From Curtobacterium luteum (lineage in GTDB: Bacteria; Actinomycetota; Actinomycetes; Actinomycetales; Microbacteriaceae), in assembly GCF_014646995.1 (NCBI RefSeq), contig NZ_BMOI01000007.1:1-64000 (forward strand): a DNA stretch of 64,000 bases. Direction: 5' to 3'. The stretch's first letter is position 1; each line of letters opens with the position of its first letter. Positions 21,510 to 29,818 of the stretch are shown one piece after another. The position numbers and the translations under genes were made by a program. The notes under the pieces are model-generated. The model did no database searches. It had not been told where the DNA came from and saw only the letters and a program-made list of their open reading frames with translations.

Positions 21510-22715
21510 GTGACCGACGTGGCGGAGGCGAGCCGTGCCTCCCGGCTGCGATCCGTCCTGGAGGCACGCCCCAGCACGTGGTCCGCTCCCCTCCTGCTGT
21601 GGCTGGCATCGCGTGCGTTCAGCACGCTGCTGCTCGGCACGCTCTTCGCGCTCGCGACCGCGAACGGCTGGCCGTTCGCGTCGTACCGGCGCGACCCGTC
21701 GTTCTTCAGCTTCTCCGGCTCGTGGGACGCGTCGTTCTACCGCACCATCGCCGAGCACGGCTACCCGGCGACGATCCCGGTCGACGAGGCCGGGCACGTG
21801 CTGCCGAACGCATGGGCGTTCCTGCCGGTGTTCCCGTGGGTCGCCCGTGCCGTGGAGCCGCTCGTCGGCGGCTCGTTCTGGGTGGCCGGGGTCCTCGTCG
21901 CGACCGCAGCCGGTGCCGGGGCGTGCGTCGTCCTGTACCGGCTCGTCCGGGCCGTCCGCGACGACCGGGCGGCCCGCTGGGCGACGGCGCTGTTCGCCTT
22001 CGGGCCGACGGGGTTCCTGCTGCAGGTCGCCTACGCCGAGAGCCTGTTCCTGCTGCTGCTCTTCGGGGCGCTCCTCGCGCTCGTCCGCCGGCGGTACTGG
22101 GTGGTCGCGCCCCTCGGGGTCGTCGCGGCGTTCACGAAACCCGGGGTGCTGGCACTCGCCGTCGCCCTCGCGGTGCACCTCGTCGTGCGGTGGGTGCAGG
22201 ACGGGCCGCGTTTCCGGTGGCGTGACCGGGTCGTCGTCGTGGTGTCCGGGTTGCTCGTCGCGGCGGCGGGGCTGGCGTGGCCGGTGATCGCTTCCGGCGT
22301 GACCGGGCGTCCCGACGCGTACCTCGACACCGAGCTGTCGTGGTGGGTCGGGTTCGTGGGCCGCCAGCACTTCGTCCCGTTGACGCCCTGGTTCACCATG
22401 GCCGGGACGTGGCTCGGCCCGGCGGGGATCGTGCTCGTGGTGGCGGTGCTCGCCGGGGCCGTCTGGTTCTGGGGGCGGCGGAGCGTGCGGGCGCTGGGCG
22501 TCGACGTGTGGTCGTTCACGGCGGCGTACGCGCTGTACCTCGTGGCGGTGTTCCTGCCGCAGCAGTCACTCCCGCGGTTGCTCATGCCGACCGCACCGCT
22601 GCTCGGGTCGGGCGTGTTCGTGGGGTCGCGGCGGCGGGCGGTGACGTGGCTCGTCGTCGGGATGGGCCTGCAACCGGTCGCGGTCGTGCTGCTCTGGTTC
22701 CTCGGGTACCCCTGA
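21510..22715 (+). CDS. PIG-V-like polyprenyl-linked mannosyltransferase (GT-C fold)
   Basis: A 401-residue membrane protein with about 10 hydrophobic helices. The segment SWDASFYRTIAEHGYP near residues 70-85 matches the lumenal catalytic loop of PIG-V-type mannosyltransferases found in actinobacteria, and VAYAESLF is also typical. Likely adds mannose from a lipid carrier to a lipid or cell-wall glycan on the outer face of the membrane. The N-terminus (AEASRASRLR) is encoded by a dispersed GCCTCC motif. The GTG start lies 6 bases after GAGGAT. Acceptor unknown. Confidence 0.75.
   Translation: MTDVAEASRASRLRSVLEARPSTWSAPLLLWLASRAFSTLLLGTLFALATANGWPFASYRRDPSFFSFSGSWDASFYRTIAEHGYPATIPVDEAGHVLPNAWAFLPVFPWVARAVEPLVGGSFWVAGVLVATAAGAGACVVLYRLVRAVRDDRAARWATALFAFGPTGFLLQVAYAESLFLLLLFGALLALVRRRYWVVAPLGVVAAFTKPGVLALAVALAVHLVVRWVQDGPRFRWRDRVVVVVSGLLVAAAGLAWPVIASGVTGRPDAYLDTELSWWVGFVGRQHFVPLTPWFTMAGTWLGPAGIVLVVAVLAGAVWFWGRRSVRALGVDVWSFTAAYALYLVAVFLPQQSLPRLLMPTAPLLGSGVFVGSRRRAVTWLVVGMGLQPVAVVLLWFLGYP
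21531..21550 (+). repeat. GCCTCC motif in mannosyltransferase N-terminus
   Basis: AGCCGTGCCTCCCGGCTGCG encodes SRASRL(R) at about residues 8-13, before the first membrane helix. Confidence 0.5.
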
Positions 22716-22754
22716 CGGCGCAGCGGCGGGCGGGGCGGTGCGGTGCAGGGCGGT

Positions 22755-23011
22755 GCGGTGCGCAGTGCTGGCTGCGTCCGCACAACCAAAGGCCGTTCGA
22801 ACCACGCGATTCCCCGGTGCGGATGGACTTTGGTTGTGCGCAGGCACGATGCGCCGCGCGCGGTGGCCGCGGAAGCGCGGCGGGCGCGCGGCGGGCGCAT
22901 GCCGTGCGGTGCGCAGTGCTGGCTGCGTCCGCACAACCAAAGGCCGTTCGAACCACGCGATTCCCCGGTGCGGACGGACTTTGGTTGTGCGCAGGCACGA
23001 TGCGCCGCGCG
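22755..23011. repeat. duplicated CGCACAACCAAAG palindrome between convergent genes
   Basis: Two copies, 22779-22840 and 22930-22991, each with arms CGCACAACCAAAG and CTTTGGTTGTGCG around a less symmetric centre (GTTCGAACCACGCGATTCC). They lie in a near-identical unit repeated at an offset of 151 bases, which also includes GTGCGCAGTGCTGGCTGCGT before and CAGGCACGATGCGCCGCGCG after. The 330-base gap between the mannosyltransferase and amidase genes holds nothing else. Confidence 0.85.
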
Positions 23012-23045
23012 TCGGTCTGCCGACTAGCCGCCGATGAGCCTGCCG

Positions 23046-24074
23046 TTAGGCGTCGAAGGTGTGGAACCAGGCCGTGCCGCCCGGGTGCTGCACCGTGATC
23101 ATCTCGTCGAGGTCGCGGTACGGGCCGTCCTGGTTGTGGCTCGCCGACTTGATGCGCACGGTGCCGTCCGGCTCGGTGAAGACCTCCGACACGATCGTGG
23201 TGTGGTCCGGCGAGTCGTTGTCGTTCCAGTCGAAGAACACGATGTCGCCGACCCGCACCTTGTCGCGCTCCTCGAGCGATCGCCGGGTGAGCCCGAACTC
23301 CGACGCGTGCTCGCTCAGCCACGGGTCCATTGCCGGGCAGTACGTCCACGTGGCGGAGTGCGCGGCCCCGGCGTCGCGGCTGTACCAGTCGTCGCGCTGC
23401 TCCCAGCCCCGGGCGACGAGCGTCTGGCTCACGTAGTTGGCGCAGTCGCCACCGATCGGGTTCATCGTGCCGTACTCGGCGAGGTTGTAGTCCTTCCAGT
23501 AGCGCATCGCGTACTGGAGCTGCCGGTCGACCGCGGTGAGTGCCGCGTACGCCAGGGAGGTCGTCGCGACCGCCGCGGAGGCGTCCGGCGTCGGCGCGGT
23601 CGTGGGCGTCGGCGTTGCACCCGCGGAGTCCTGCGTCGCGCCGGACTGTCCGTCGTTGGCGTTGCTGCCGTTGCCGTCGGAGGACTGGTTCACGGACGGG
23701 GACGGCTCGACCGACTCGGTGAACAGTGCAACGTCGGCGTCACCCGCGGTGTACATCGCCTGGTGCGGCGCGGTGAAGGTGACCTTCGTCGCGGTGGCCC
23801 GGACGTCGCGTGCTGCGATCCCGCCGACGGTCACGCCCCTGACGGCCGCGAGACCGGCCCCGCTGACCGTCACCGTGACCCCGCCGGCGAGGGGAACCTG
23901 CGCCGGCTCGACCCCGGAGGCCTTCGGCTTCGCGGTCGGTGTCGCGGAGCCGCCCGAGCGCCCGGTCGCGGACGGCTTCGCCGGGTCGCCGGACGAGCAT
24001 GCGGCGACCGCGAGTCCCACACCGGCGACACCGGCGAGCGAGAACAGGGTGCGGCGGGTGTACGAGGCAGTCAT
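23046..24074 (-). CDS. lipoprotein with IPT/TIG-like and amidase (Amidase_6) domains
   Basis: A 342-residue exported protein. It begins with a twin-arginine-type signal (YTRRTLFSLAGVAG) and a lipobox ending VAAC near residue 26. An IPT/TIG-like beta domain follows (about 55-120), then a low-complexity Ser/Asn/Thr/Pro linker (about 120-170). The C-terminal domain has the nucleophile in GGDCANYVSQTL and a histidine in SPDHTTIV, as in the putative amidase family related to NlpC/P60. It probably works on peptidoglycan or a similar amide at the cell surface. GGAGGTG precedes the ATG at 24072-24074. Confidence 0.82.
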   Translation of the reverse strand: MTASYTRRTLFSLAGVAGVGLAVAACSSGDPAKPSATGRSGGSATPTAKPKASGVEPAQVPLAGGVTVTVSGAGLAAVRGVTVGGIAARDVRATATKVTFTAPHQAMYTAGDADVALFTESVEPSPSVNQSSDGNGSNANDGQSGATQDSAGATPTPTTAPTPDASAAVATTSLAYAALTAVDRQLQYAMRYWKDYNLAEYGTMNPIGGDCANYVSQTLVARGWEQRDDWYSRDAGAAHSATWTYCPAMDPWLSEHASEFGLTRRSLEERDKVRVGDIVFFDWNDNDSPDHTTIVSEVFTEPDGTVRIKSASHNQDGPYRDLDEMITVQHPGGTAWFHTFDA

Positions 24075-24181
24075 GACACCTCCAGGGTAGGCGACACCCC
24101 CGACCGACGGCCCGGTGCCCCGCTGCGCGCCCGGCGAACCGGCAGGATCGAGCCAGGAGCAGTCGATCGAGAGGACCCCGC

Positions 24182-24565
24182 ATGCCCGCGAGCCACGACT
24201 TCTTCGTCGCCAGCGATCCCGGCACGGCTCGAATCCGGACCGCGGACGCACTCGTCCGTCTGGGCTACGCGGTCGACGGTGCCGAGCAGGGCGGGCTCCG
24301 TGCCACGCGCGGGAGCTTGGCGCTCACGCTGCTCCTCCGGGCATGGGCGGGCGGCCGCTCCTTCCACACCCGTCTCGACGTGCAGGTGATGGTGACCCGG
24401 GACGGCCGGTCCGTCGTCCGCCTGCTGCAGAGTTCGGGACCCTCGATGGTCACGGGCACGTTGGTCGGGCTGGCGCGGAGCAACCGGGCCTTCACGGAGG
24501 CCGCCAACGCGATCCACGCGGTGTTCGCACAGGCCGGGGAGCTCATGGCGAGCATGCCGAGTTGA
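24182..24565 (+). CDS. hypothetical protein
   Basis: A 127-residue soluble protein that I do not recognise. It has an alpha-beta pattern (LVRLGYAVDGAEQGGLRATRGS, then strands LDVQVMV and SVVRLLQ) that could be a small sterol-binding or TATA-binding-like fold, but this is a guess. GAGAGGA lies upstream of the ATG. It is divergent from the amidase gene and convergent with the GH25-like gene. Confidence 0.7.
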   Translation: MPASHDFFVASDPGTARIRTADALVRLGYAVDGAEQGGLRATRGSLALTLLLRAWAGGRSFHTRLDVQVMVTRDGRSVVRLLQSSGPSMVTGTLVGLARSNRAFTEAANAIHAVFAQAGELMASMPS

Positions 24566-24604
24566 CGCACCGCGCGGGATGACGGACAGCGCGCCGCGCG
24601 GGAT

Positions 24605-24652
24605 GACGGACGGGAGGCACGGTGCGGGTCCGCACCGTGCCTCCCGTCCGTC
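24605..24652. terminator. bidirectional terminator, inverted GCCTCC motifs
   Basis: A perfect 22-bp stem (24605-24626 with 24631-24652) and 4-base loop. Arms contain GACGGACGGGAGGCACGG and its complement. It lies between two convergent genes. A direct repeat CGCGGGATGACGGA precedes it. Confidence 0.85.
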
Positions 24653-24658
24653 AGCGCG

Positions 24659-25486
24659 TCAGCTGCAGGAGACGTCCCGGTCGATCGTGCCCGATCCGTA
24701 GGCCACCTCGACCTGGACCATGGCGATCTTGCCGCCGGGCAGCGGGGTACCGGAGCACGCCTTCCGCGCCTTCGTGACGGTGCTCTTGCCGATCGCGATC
24801 CAGTTCGAACGGCCGTACAGCGGGCTGTTCGACTTCACTGTTCCGGCGATGGTCCGGAACTGCGAGACGGTCGAGTAGAGGCCGATGGTCCGGACGCCGC
24901 CAGCCTTGAGACCCGTGATCATGCCCTGCATCGCCGCACGGTTCTGCGCGGTGTCGGACTGGTACGACAGGCCCGTCTCGACGTCGATCCACCACCGGTA
25001 CGCAGCCGGTCGTCCGGCACCCCGGATGGTCACGTCGTCGTATGCCCGGGCGTAGCCGTACATGTACGAGCAGGCGAGCGTCAGCTGCTTCTTCCCGCTC
25101 TTCGTGGCGCACTTCCCGAACGGGTTGGTCGGCGTCGTTCCCTGGTAGGTGTTCGAGGTCGGCCAGACGGAGGCCTTGAGACCGGGGTTCGCGAACAGCA
25201 CGTACAGCTGCGTCTTCGGCTGCGTAGATCCCCCGACCGACTGCGACGCCCAGTCGAGCTGCTCGGCCAGGCACGGGTTCGTCTGGTTCCCGAGCGACCC
25301 GTTCACTCCGACGATCGCGAACGCCTGGTCGGTCGGCACCTGACTGTCGCACTGCGGCCAGGAGATGTCGACGCCCAGCGGGGTCACCGCGGCGGAGGCG
25401 GTCCCGGTCGGGCCGGCGACGACGAGCCCGGCGGCGACGGCCACCGCGGCCGCGAGCGTCGCCATGAAGCGGCGTGGACGATTCAT
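24659..25486 (-). CDS. secreted GH25-like (lysozyme-fold) protein
   Basis: A 275-residue protein with an N-terminal signal peptide (RRFMATLAAAVAVAAGLVV, cleavage near ASA|AV at 33). The mature part starts TPLGVDISWPQC and contains WWIDVETG near residue 157, which resembles the DxE catalytic pair of GH25 muramidases, plus several cysteines likely in disulfides. It may cut peptidoglycan, but sequence similarity to true lysozymes is weak by eye and it may be a binding protein. GGGGGAGA precedes the ATG. Confidence 0.65.
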   Translation of the reverse strand: MNRPRRFMATLAAAVAVAAGLVVAGPTGTASAAVTPLGVDISWPQCDSQVPTDQAFAIVGVNGSLGNQTNPCLAEQLDWASQSVGGSTQPKTQLYVLFANPGLKASVWPTSNTYQGTTPTNPFGKCATKSGKKQLTLACSYMYGYARAYDDVTIRGAGRPAAYRWWIDVETGLSYQSDTAQNRAAMQGMITGLKAGGVRTIGLYSTVSQFRTIAGTVKSNSPLYGRSNWIAIGKSTVTKARKACSGTPLPGGKIAMVQVEVAYGSGTIDRDVSCS

Positions 25487-25626
25487 GTTCTCCCCCTGGT
25501 CTGGCCGGTGACGGCCCTCATCGCGCAGCGGTGCGCACGGGGAGTCTAGGGGCACCCGTTGCACGACGCACCACCCCTGTGGAGAACGACGGACGACCCT
25601 CGGCGGGTGGCCGCCCGGCAGCAACG

Positions 25627-25658
25627 ACGAAGGGCCACCCGATCGGGTGGCCCTTCGT
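25627..25658 (-). terminator. tRNA-Ala terminator
   Basis: A perfect 32-base palindrome (ACGAAGGGCCACCCGA and complement) starting 4 bases after the tRNA CCA end. Confidence 0.75.
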
Positions 25659-25661
25659 GTC

Positions 25662-25737
25662 TGGTGGAGCTAAGGGGATTCGAACCCCTGACCTTCTCAT
25701 TGCGAACGAGACGCGCTACCAACTGCGCCATAGCCCC
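25662..25737 (-). tRNA. tRNA-Ala (anticodon CGC)
   Basis: Full cloverleaf on the minus strand: acceptor GGGGCTA paired with TAGCTCC, D-stem GCGC/GCGC, anticodon stem TCTCG/TGAGA with loop TTCGCAA, and a T-loop TTCGAAT. The third acceptor pair is G3-U70, the alanine identity element. CCA is encoded (25662-25664). It reads the codon GCG, which is abundant in this genome. Confidence 0.95.
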
Positions 25738-25814
25738 AAGGACTCGACAACCCTAGCACCACGGCCCTCGGGAACAGAAATCCTCCGCGCCGGTCCGGGC
25801 GTGCCGCACCGACG

Positions 25815-26945
25815 TCAGACCGCGCGCCGCCGACGCATGATCGCGTCGAGGTCGGCCTGCTGGTAGTCGTCCTCCGCGATGACGCCCATGCCCGCCCACT
25901 TGCTCGGCGGAGCGGGCTCGACGGGCGCGGCCGGGACGGACGCCTCGGATACCGACTCGGCGGAAGCGGAAGCGGAAGCAGAAGCGGAAGCAGGTGCGGG
26001 CGCCGGTGCACGGAGCCCCAGACGTTCGGCGAGCCGACCCTGGTCGTGCGAGGACAACGACGCGGCGGCCTCCTCGACGTCGGGGCGCATCCGTGAGACG
26101 GTCGCGAGCGACGGGTCGGTCTCCCCCGCACGGATGGCCGCTGCCTCCGCGTCGGCCTCGGCCTTCGCCTCGGCGACACGCTCGCGGAGCCGCGCGGCCA
26201 GCGCCGCGGACGACTCCGGGCTCGCCTTCGGCGCGGCCGGGCGCTCGACGTAGAGCGGCTTCGGCACGTGGTTCGGTGTCCAGCCCCGGTCGCGCGCGGC
26301 CTCCGCCGGTGCGTCGGTGGGGAGCGGCGGTGCCGGGTCGACCCACGCGGTCGTCGGCCGGGAGGCCCGGCTCGCGTCCGGCACGGCGGCTGCGGCACGC
26401 GCCTTCCGTGCTTTCGCGACCTGGTGCAGTTGGGCGAGGACGGCCGCGGACCCACCGGCGGCGACGAGTCCGGCCACGGCGATGAGCCAGAGTGCGGGCG
26501 CGGCCACGAGGACCACGAGGGCGACGACCAGCCCGAGCGTGCCGAGCAGCGTCGCGCCGAGTCGGGATCGGCGCATCCGCATCGCGGTGAGTGCCGGGAC
26601 GCTGGAGGCCCGCTCGAGCACGGGCGCCTGCTCGGCGAGTCGACGCGTGATCTCCCGCTGGCGGGCGGCCTCGTGCGCGCGGACGATCGCGGTGCGCTTG
26701 GCCTCCTCGGAGCGGGCGACCCGCTGCGCCTCGGCGAGGGACTTCGCGTTCATCTCGACACGGACCTCTTCCGGCAGCTCGGCAGTCTGCGCGAGGATCC
26801 GGAGGGTCTGCTGCAGTCGGATGGCGTTCCGCTCGGTGGCGAGGTACTGCCGTCGCGCCGCCCACGAGGGCATCAGGTAGACGAGCCAGAGCACCGCGGC
26901 CAGGAGCAGCACGATGCCGCCGCCCCAGGAGCCGATACCTGCCAT
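25815..26945 (-). CDS. hypothetical membrane protein
   Basis: A 376-residue protein with one N-terminal helix (residues 6-24), a charged coiled-coil-like stretch (about 30-105) and two adjacent helices near 115-160, then a long cytoplasmic tail rich in Ala, Pro and charged residues. No enzyme motif is seen. The tail contains PDASRASRPTT, encoded by a dispersed GCCTCC motif, and an (AS)n run near 330. The ATG lies 6 bases after TACCGT, so it is probably leaderless. Function unknown. Confidence 0.75.
   Translation of the reverse strand: MAGIGSWGGGIVLLLAAVLWLVYLMPSWAARRQYLATERNAIRLQQTLRILAQTAELPEEVRVEMNAKSLAEAQRVARSEEAKRTAIVRAHEAARQREITRRLAEQAPVLERASSVPALTAMRMRRSRLGATLLGTLGLVVALVVLVAAPALWLIAVAGLVAAGGSAAVLAQLHQVAKARKARAAAAVPDASRASRPTTAWVDPAPPLPTDAPAEAARDRGWTPNHVPKPLYVERPAAPKASPESSAALAARLRERVAEAKAEADAEAAAIRAGETDPSLATVSRMRPDVEEAAASLSSHDQGRLAERLGLRAPAPAPASASASASASAESVSEASVPAAPVEPAPPSKWAGMGVIAEDDYQQADLDAIMRRRRAV
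26355..26374 (-). repeat. GCCTCC motif in membrane protein tail
   Basis: Plus strand CGGCCGGGAGGCCCGGCTCG; on the coding strand it encodes SRASRP, the same frame as the copy at 21531-21550. Confidence 0.5.
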
Positions 26946-26951
26946 GCGCCA

Positions 26952-26957
26952 ACGGTA
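26952..26957 (-). promoter_or_regulatory. -10 box, leaderless membrane-protein gene
   Basis: TACCGT on the minus strand, 6 bases before the ATG at 26943-26945. Confidence 0.4.
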
Positions 26958-27027
26958 GGGGCCGCGGAACGCGCGGTCCGTGATTGCCGGACGCGTGTTG
27001 CGCGTGTCGTGGCCGAATCCGCCGGGG

Positions 27028-27049
27028 CCGAGCCGTGCCTCCAGGCCGA
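27028..27049 (+). repeat. intergenic GCCTCC motif
   Basis: Core CCGTGCCTCCAGGCCG in the 136-base gap between two minus-strand genes. The rest of the gap shows no gene. Confidence 0.45.
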
Positions 27050-27081
27050 CCAGACCGGGCTGTGTACCGGCGGCGACCCGA

Positions 27082-27741
27082 TCAGAGGCGGGGTGTGGTG
27101 TGGATCGGCATCGCGGCTTCGTCGCGGGCGGCGAGCGGCACGCTGCCGACACCCGGCGGGACGCGTCCCTGGACCCAGCGCTCGAGGACGCCCTCGCGGA
27201 CCTCCTCGGCGACGAGCGCGAAGCAGAAGTGGTCGCGCCAGTCACCGTTGATGTGGATGTAGCGACGACGGAGCCCCTCGTACCGGAACCCGAGCTTCTC
27301 GACGACGCGGAGGCTCGGGGCGTTCTCGGGGCGGATGCAGATCTCGATGCGGTGCACGCCGACCTGCCGGAAGCAGTGGTCGACGGCGAGGGCGACCGAG
27401 ATCGGGGTGACGTTGTGTCCGGCGGCGTCCTCGACGACCCAGTAGCCGATCGACGCGCTCGCGAGCGACCCGTAGGTGATGCCGGACACGTTGAGCTGGC
27501 CGACGAACCGACCGTCGAGCTCCATCGCGAAGGGGAGCCCGAGCCCGGCCCGGGCGTTCGCCTGCAGGGCACGGATGCTGCCGCGGACATCGGTCGAGAC
27601 GTGACCGGAGGGGTTGGTGGCCTCCCACGTCCGCAGCCAGCCGCGGTTGGAGGCGAGGGCGACGTCGAGGTCACGAGTGTCCCGGAGCCGGAGCGGCCGG
27701 ATGGTGACCCGCCCGTGGGACAGGGTCGGGATCGTCGTCAT
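27082..27741 (-). CDS. GNAT-family N-acetyltransferase (RimJ/RimL type)
   Basis: A 219-residue acetyl-CoA-dependent transferase. The core GYWVVEDAAGHNVTPISVALA holds the acetyl-CoA loop and is followed by IEICIRPENAPSLRVVEKLGFRYEG, the standard end of RimJ-like proteins that acetylate protein N-termini. The target is unknown. CGGAGGA lies about 10 bases before the ATG. It follows galU on the opposite side of the galU terminator. Confidence 0.88.
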   Translation of the reverse strand: MTTIPTLSHGRVTIRPLRLRDTRDLDVALASNRGWLRTWEATNPSGHVSTDVRGSIRALQANARAGLGLPFAMELDGRFVGQLNVSGITYGSLASASIGYWVVEDAAGHNVTPISVALAVDHCFRQVGVHRIEICIRPENAPSLRVVEKLGFRYEGLRRRYIHINGDWRDHFCFALVAEEVREGVLERWVQGRVPPGVGSVPLAARDEAAMPIHTTPRL

Positions 27742-27765
27742 CGGTGTGGTTCCTCCGGATGCGCC

Positions 27766-27798
27766 GAACGGGCCCGGGGGAATCCCCCGGACCCGTTC
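27766..27798 (-). terminator. galU terminator
   Basis: Stem of GAACGGGCCCGGGGG against CCCCCGGACCCGTTC with one mismatch and a 3-base loop, 14 bases past the galU stop. Confidence 0.75.
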
Positions 27799-27811
27799 CG
27801 CGACGGGTCGA

Positions 27812-28702
27812 CTATTCGCCCGCGTTGAACTCCTTGAGCCAGGACTTGAGGTCCGGCCCGAGGTCATCGCGGTCCGAGGCGAGCTGCACGATCGCCTTGA
27901 TGTAGTCGAGTTTGTCACCGGTGTCGTACCGACGTCCACGGAACACGACGCCGTACACGCCGCCCGTCCATTCCTCGGCGCCGGCCATCTTCATGAGGGC
28001 GTCGGTGAGCTGGATCTCGCCGCCCTTGCCGGGCTCCTGCTTCTCGAGGACGTCGAAGACCTCGGGGCGGATGACGTAGCGGCCGATGATGGCGAGGTTC
28101 GAGGGGGCTTCGCCCTGCGGGGGCTTCTCGACCAGGCCGGTGATCTTCACGACGTCGTCGGTGTCGGTCGGCTCGACCGTCGCGATGCCGTACATGTGGG
28201 TCTGCGACTCGGGGACCTCGAGCAGCGCGACGATGGTGGCGTTCTTCTGACCCTGGACCTCGATCATGCGCTTGAGCAGCGGGTCGCGGGCGTCGATGAT
28301 GTCGTCGCCGAGGAGGACGGCGAACGGCTCACGGCCGACGTGCATCTTGGCGCGGAGCACCGCGTGGCCGAGGCCGAGCGGGTCGCCCTGGCGGACGTAG
28401 TGCATGTCGGCGAGGTCCGTGGACTGGTTCACCTTCTGCAGCTTCTCGTGGTCGCCTTTCTTCTTCAGGGTCTCCTCGAGCTCGGCGACGTGGTCGAAGT
28501 GGTTCTCGAGCGCGTTCTTGTTGCGGCCCGTGATCATCAGGACGTCGGTCAGCCCGGCGTCGACGGCCTCCTCCACCACGTACTGGATGGCCGGCTTGTC
28601 GACGACCGGGAGCATCTCCTTCGGCATCGCCTTGGTGGCGGGGAGGAAGCGCGTGCCCAGGCCGGCGGCGGGGATCACGGCTTTCGAAATCTGGAAGCCC
28701 AT
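27812..28702 (-). CDS. galU: UTP-glucose-1-phosphate uridylyltransferase
   Basis: Makes UDP-glucose for cell-wall and capsule glycans. The 296-residue protein has the nucleotidyltransferase signature AVIPAAGLGTRFLPATKAMPKEMLP at the N-terminus, VEEAVDAGLTDVLMITGR near 45 and EKPP near 195. The ATG lies 7 bases after TACGTT with no Shine-Dalgarno site, so it is probably leaderless. It is divergent from the folate cyclo-ligase gene, a common neighbour in actinobacteria. Confidence 0.95.
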   Translation of the reverse strand: MGFQISKAVIPAAGLGTRFLPATKAMPKEMLPVVDKPAIQYVVEEAVDAGLTDVLMITGRNKNALENHFDHVAELEETLKKKGDHEKLQKVNQSTDLADMHYVRQGDPLGLGHAVLRAKMHVGREPFAVLLGDDIIDARDPLLKRMIEVQGQKNATIVALLEVPESQTHMYGIATVEPTDTDDVVKITGLVEKPPQGEAPSNLAIIGRYVIRPEVFDVLEKQEPGKGGEIQLTDALMKMAGAEEWTGGVYGVVFRGRRYDTGDKLDYIKAIVQLASDRDDLGPDLKSWLKEFNAGE

Positions 28703-28709
28703 GCCTGTG

Positions 28710-28715
28710 AACGTA
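28710..28715 (-). promoter_or_regulatory. -10 box of leaderless galU promoter
   Basis: TACGTT on the minus strand, 7 bases from the galU ATG. Confidence 0.45.
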
Positions 28716-28803
28716 CCGGACGACCCATGGAAGGCACATGTCGTCGCTGTGGAGGACACGGCATCGCGCGCGCCGCGGCGGGAAGCCGCAACGGGGCCCT
28801 CGG

Positions 28804-28809
28804 TAGACT
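28804..28809 (+). promoter_or_regulatory. -10 box of leaderless folate cyclo-ligase promoter
   Basis: TAGACT, 7 bases upstream of the ATG at 28817-28819; identical to the box at 15500-15505. Confidence 0.5.
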
Positions 28810-28816
28810 CCCCGGC

Positions 28817-29401
28817 ATGATCCCCGACCGAGGTGTCGAGAAGCGTGCGCTGCGGGCCGAGCTCCGGCAGCGACGGCGCACCAGGACCACCACCGAACGC
28901 GACGCCGACAGGGCCGCCCTCACCGGGACGCTCCAGCGCTTCGTGGAGGAACGGCAGGTCGAGTCCATCGCGCTGTACCTCTCCGCCCCCGACGAGCCGG
29001 ACGTCCGGCCGTTCCTCGACTGGGCGCACGAGCGGGGCATCCGCGTCCTCCTGCCGATCACCCGCGAGGACGGCCTGCTCGACTGGGCGGTCGGCGACGG
29101 GGCCTCCGAGCGGGAGGGCCTGTTCGGGATGCCGGAGGTCGTCGGCGAGGTGCTCTCCCCGCTCGCGCTCGGTGACGTCGACGCGATCCTCGCCCCGGCT
29201 GCGGCGGTCGGGCGCGACGGCGTCCGGATGGGCTGGGGTCGCGGCTACTACGACAAGACCCTCGGGTCCATGGCGAACCGTCCGCCCGTCTATGCTGTGA
29301 TCTTCGACGCGGAGTACCTCGAGGAGGTCCCGCGCGAGCCCCACGACGAACCCGTCGACGGCATCATCACGCCGTCGCGCATCATCACCTTCCGGAGCTA
29401 G
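28817..29401 (+). CDS. 5-formyltetrahydrofolate cyclo-ligase
   Basis: Converts 5-formyl-THF to methenyl-THF with ATP, returning stored folate to one-carbon metabolism. The 194-residue protein has the basic N-terminal start (KRALRAELRQRRR) and the nucleotide-binding motif MGWGRGYYDKTL near residues 138-149. It is first in a row with an FmdB-like gene (1 base away) and mscL. Confidence 0.92.
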   Translation: MIPDRGVEKRALRAELRQRRRTRTTTERDADRAALTGTLQRFVEERQVESIALYLSAPDEPDVRPFLDWAHERGIRVLLPITREDGLLDWAVGDGASEREGLFGMPEVVGEVLSPLALGDVDAILAPAAAVGRDGVRMGWGRGYYDKTLGSMANRPPVYAVIFDAEYLEEVPREPHDEPVDGIITPSRIITFRS

Positions 29402-29402
29402 C

Positions 29403-29756
29403 GTGCCCACCTACTCGTACCGCTGCACCGAGTGCGACAACGCCTTCGACATCAAGCAGTCCTTCTCGGACGACGCCCTCACCGAGTGCCCGGTGTGCGG
29501 CGGAGCGCTCCGCAAGGTGTTCTCGCCCGTCGGCGTGACGTTCAACGGCGGCGGGTTCTACCGGACGGACTCGCGGGCGAAGCCTGCGGGCAGTGGCTCC
29601 GGCGGCGGTTCGTCCGACTCCGGTTCGTCGTCGTCCGGCTCGTCGTCGTCCGGGTCCTCCGGCTCGTCGTCGTCCGGCTCCTCCGGCTCGTCGTCGTCCG
29701 GCTCGTCGTCGAGCGCTCCGGCGAAGTCCGAGTCGAAGAAGCCGGCCGCGTCCTGA
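29403..29756 (+). CDS. FmdB-family zinc-ribbon protein with Ser/Gly tail
   Basis: A 117-residue protein. The first 55 residues are an FmdB-type zinc ribbon, MPTYSYRCTECDNAFD with CxxC and then CPVCGG. Residues 63-105 are almost only Ser and Gly, from TCGTCG/GGCTCC-like repeats, and the last residues are Lys/Ala-rich. It starts 1 base after the folate gene stop, so it is coupled. FmdB proteins have been proposed as regulators, but their role is unclear. Confidence 0.85.
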   Translation: MPTYSYRCTECDNAFDIKQSFSDDALTECPVCGGALRKVFSPVGVTFNGGGFYRTDSRAKPAGSGSGGGSSDSGSSSSGSSSSGSSGSSSSGSSGSSSSGSSSSAPAKSESKKPAAS

Positions 29757-29818
29757 CGAACGCTCGCCCTCCTCGGTAGCGTTGGGGTCCATCGACCCCG
29801 ACCCGGAAGGAGGCCCAC

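Noticed and set aside
22755-23011. Insertion sequence with terminal inverted repeats
   Set aside because: Hairpins are about 62 bp with no transposase frame and no target duplication that I can see; treated as a non-coding palindrome family.
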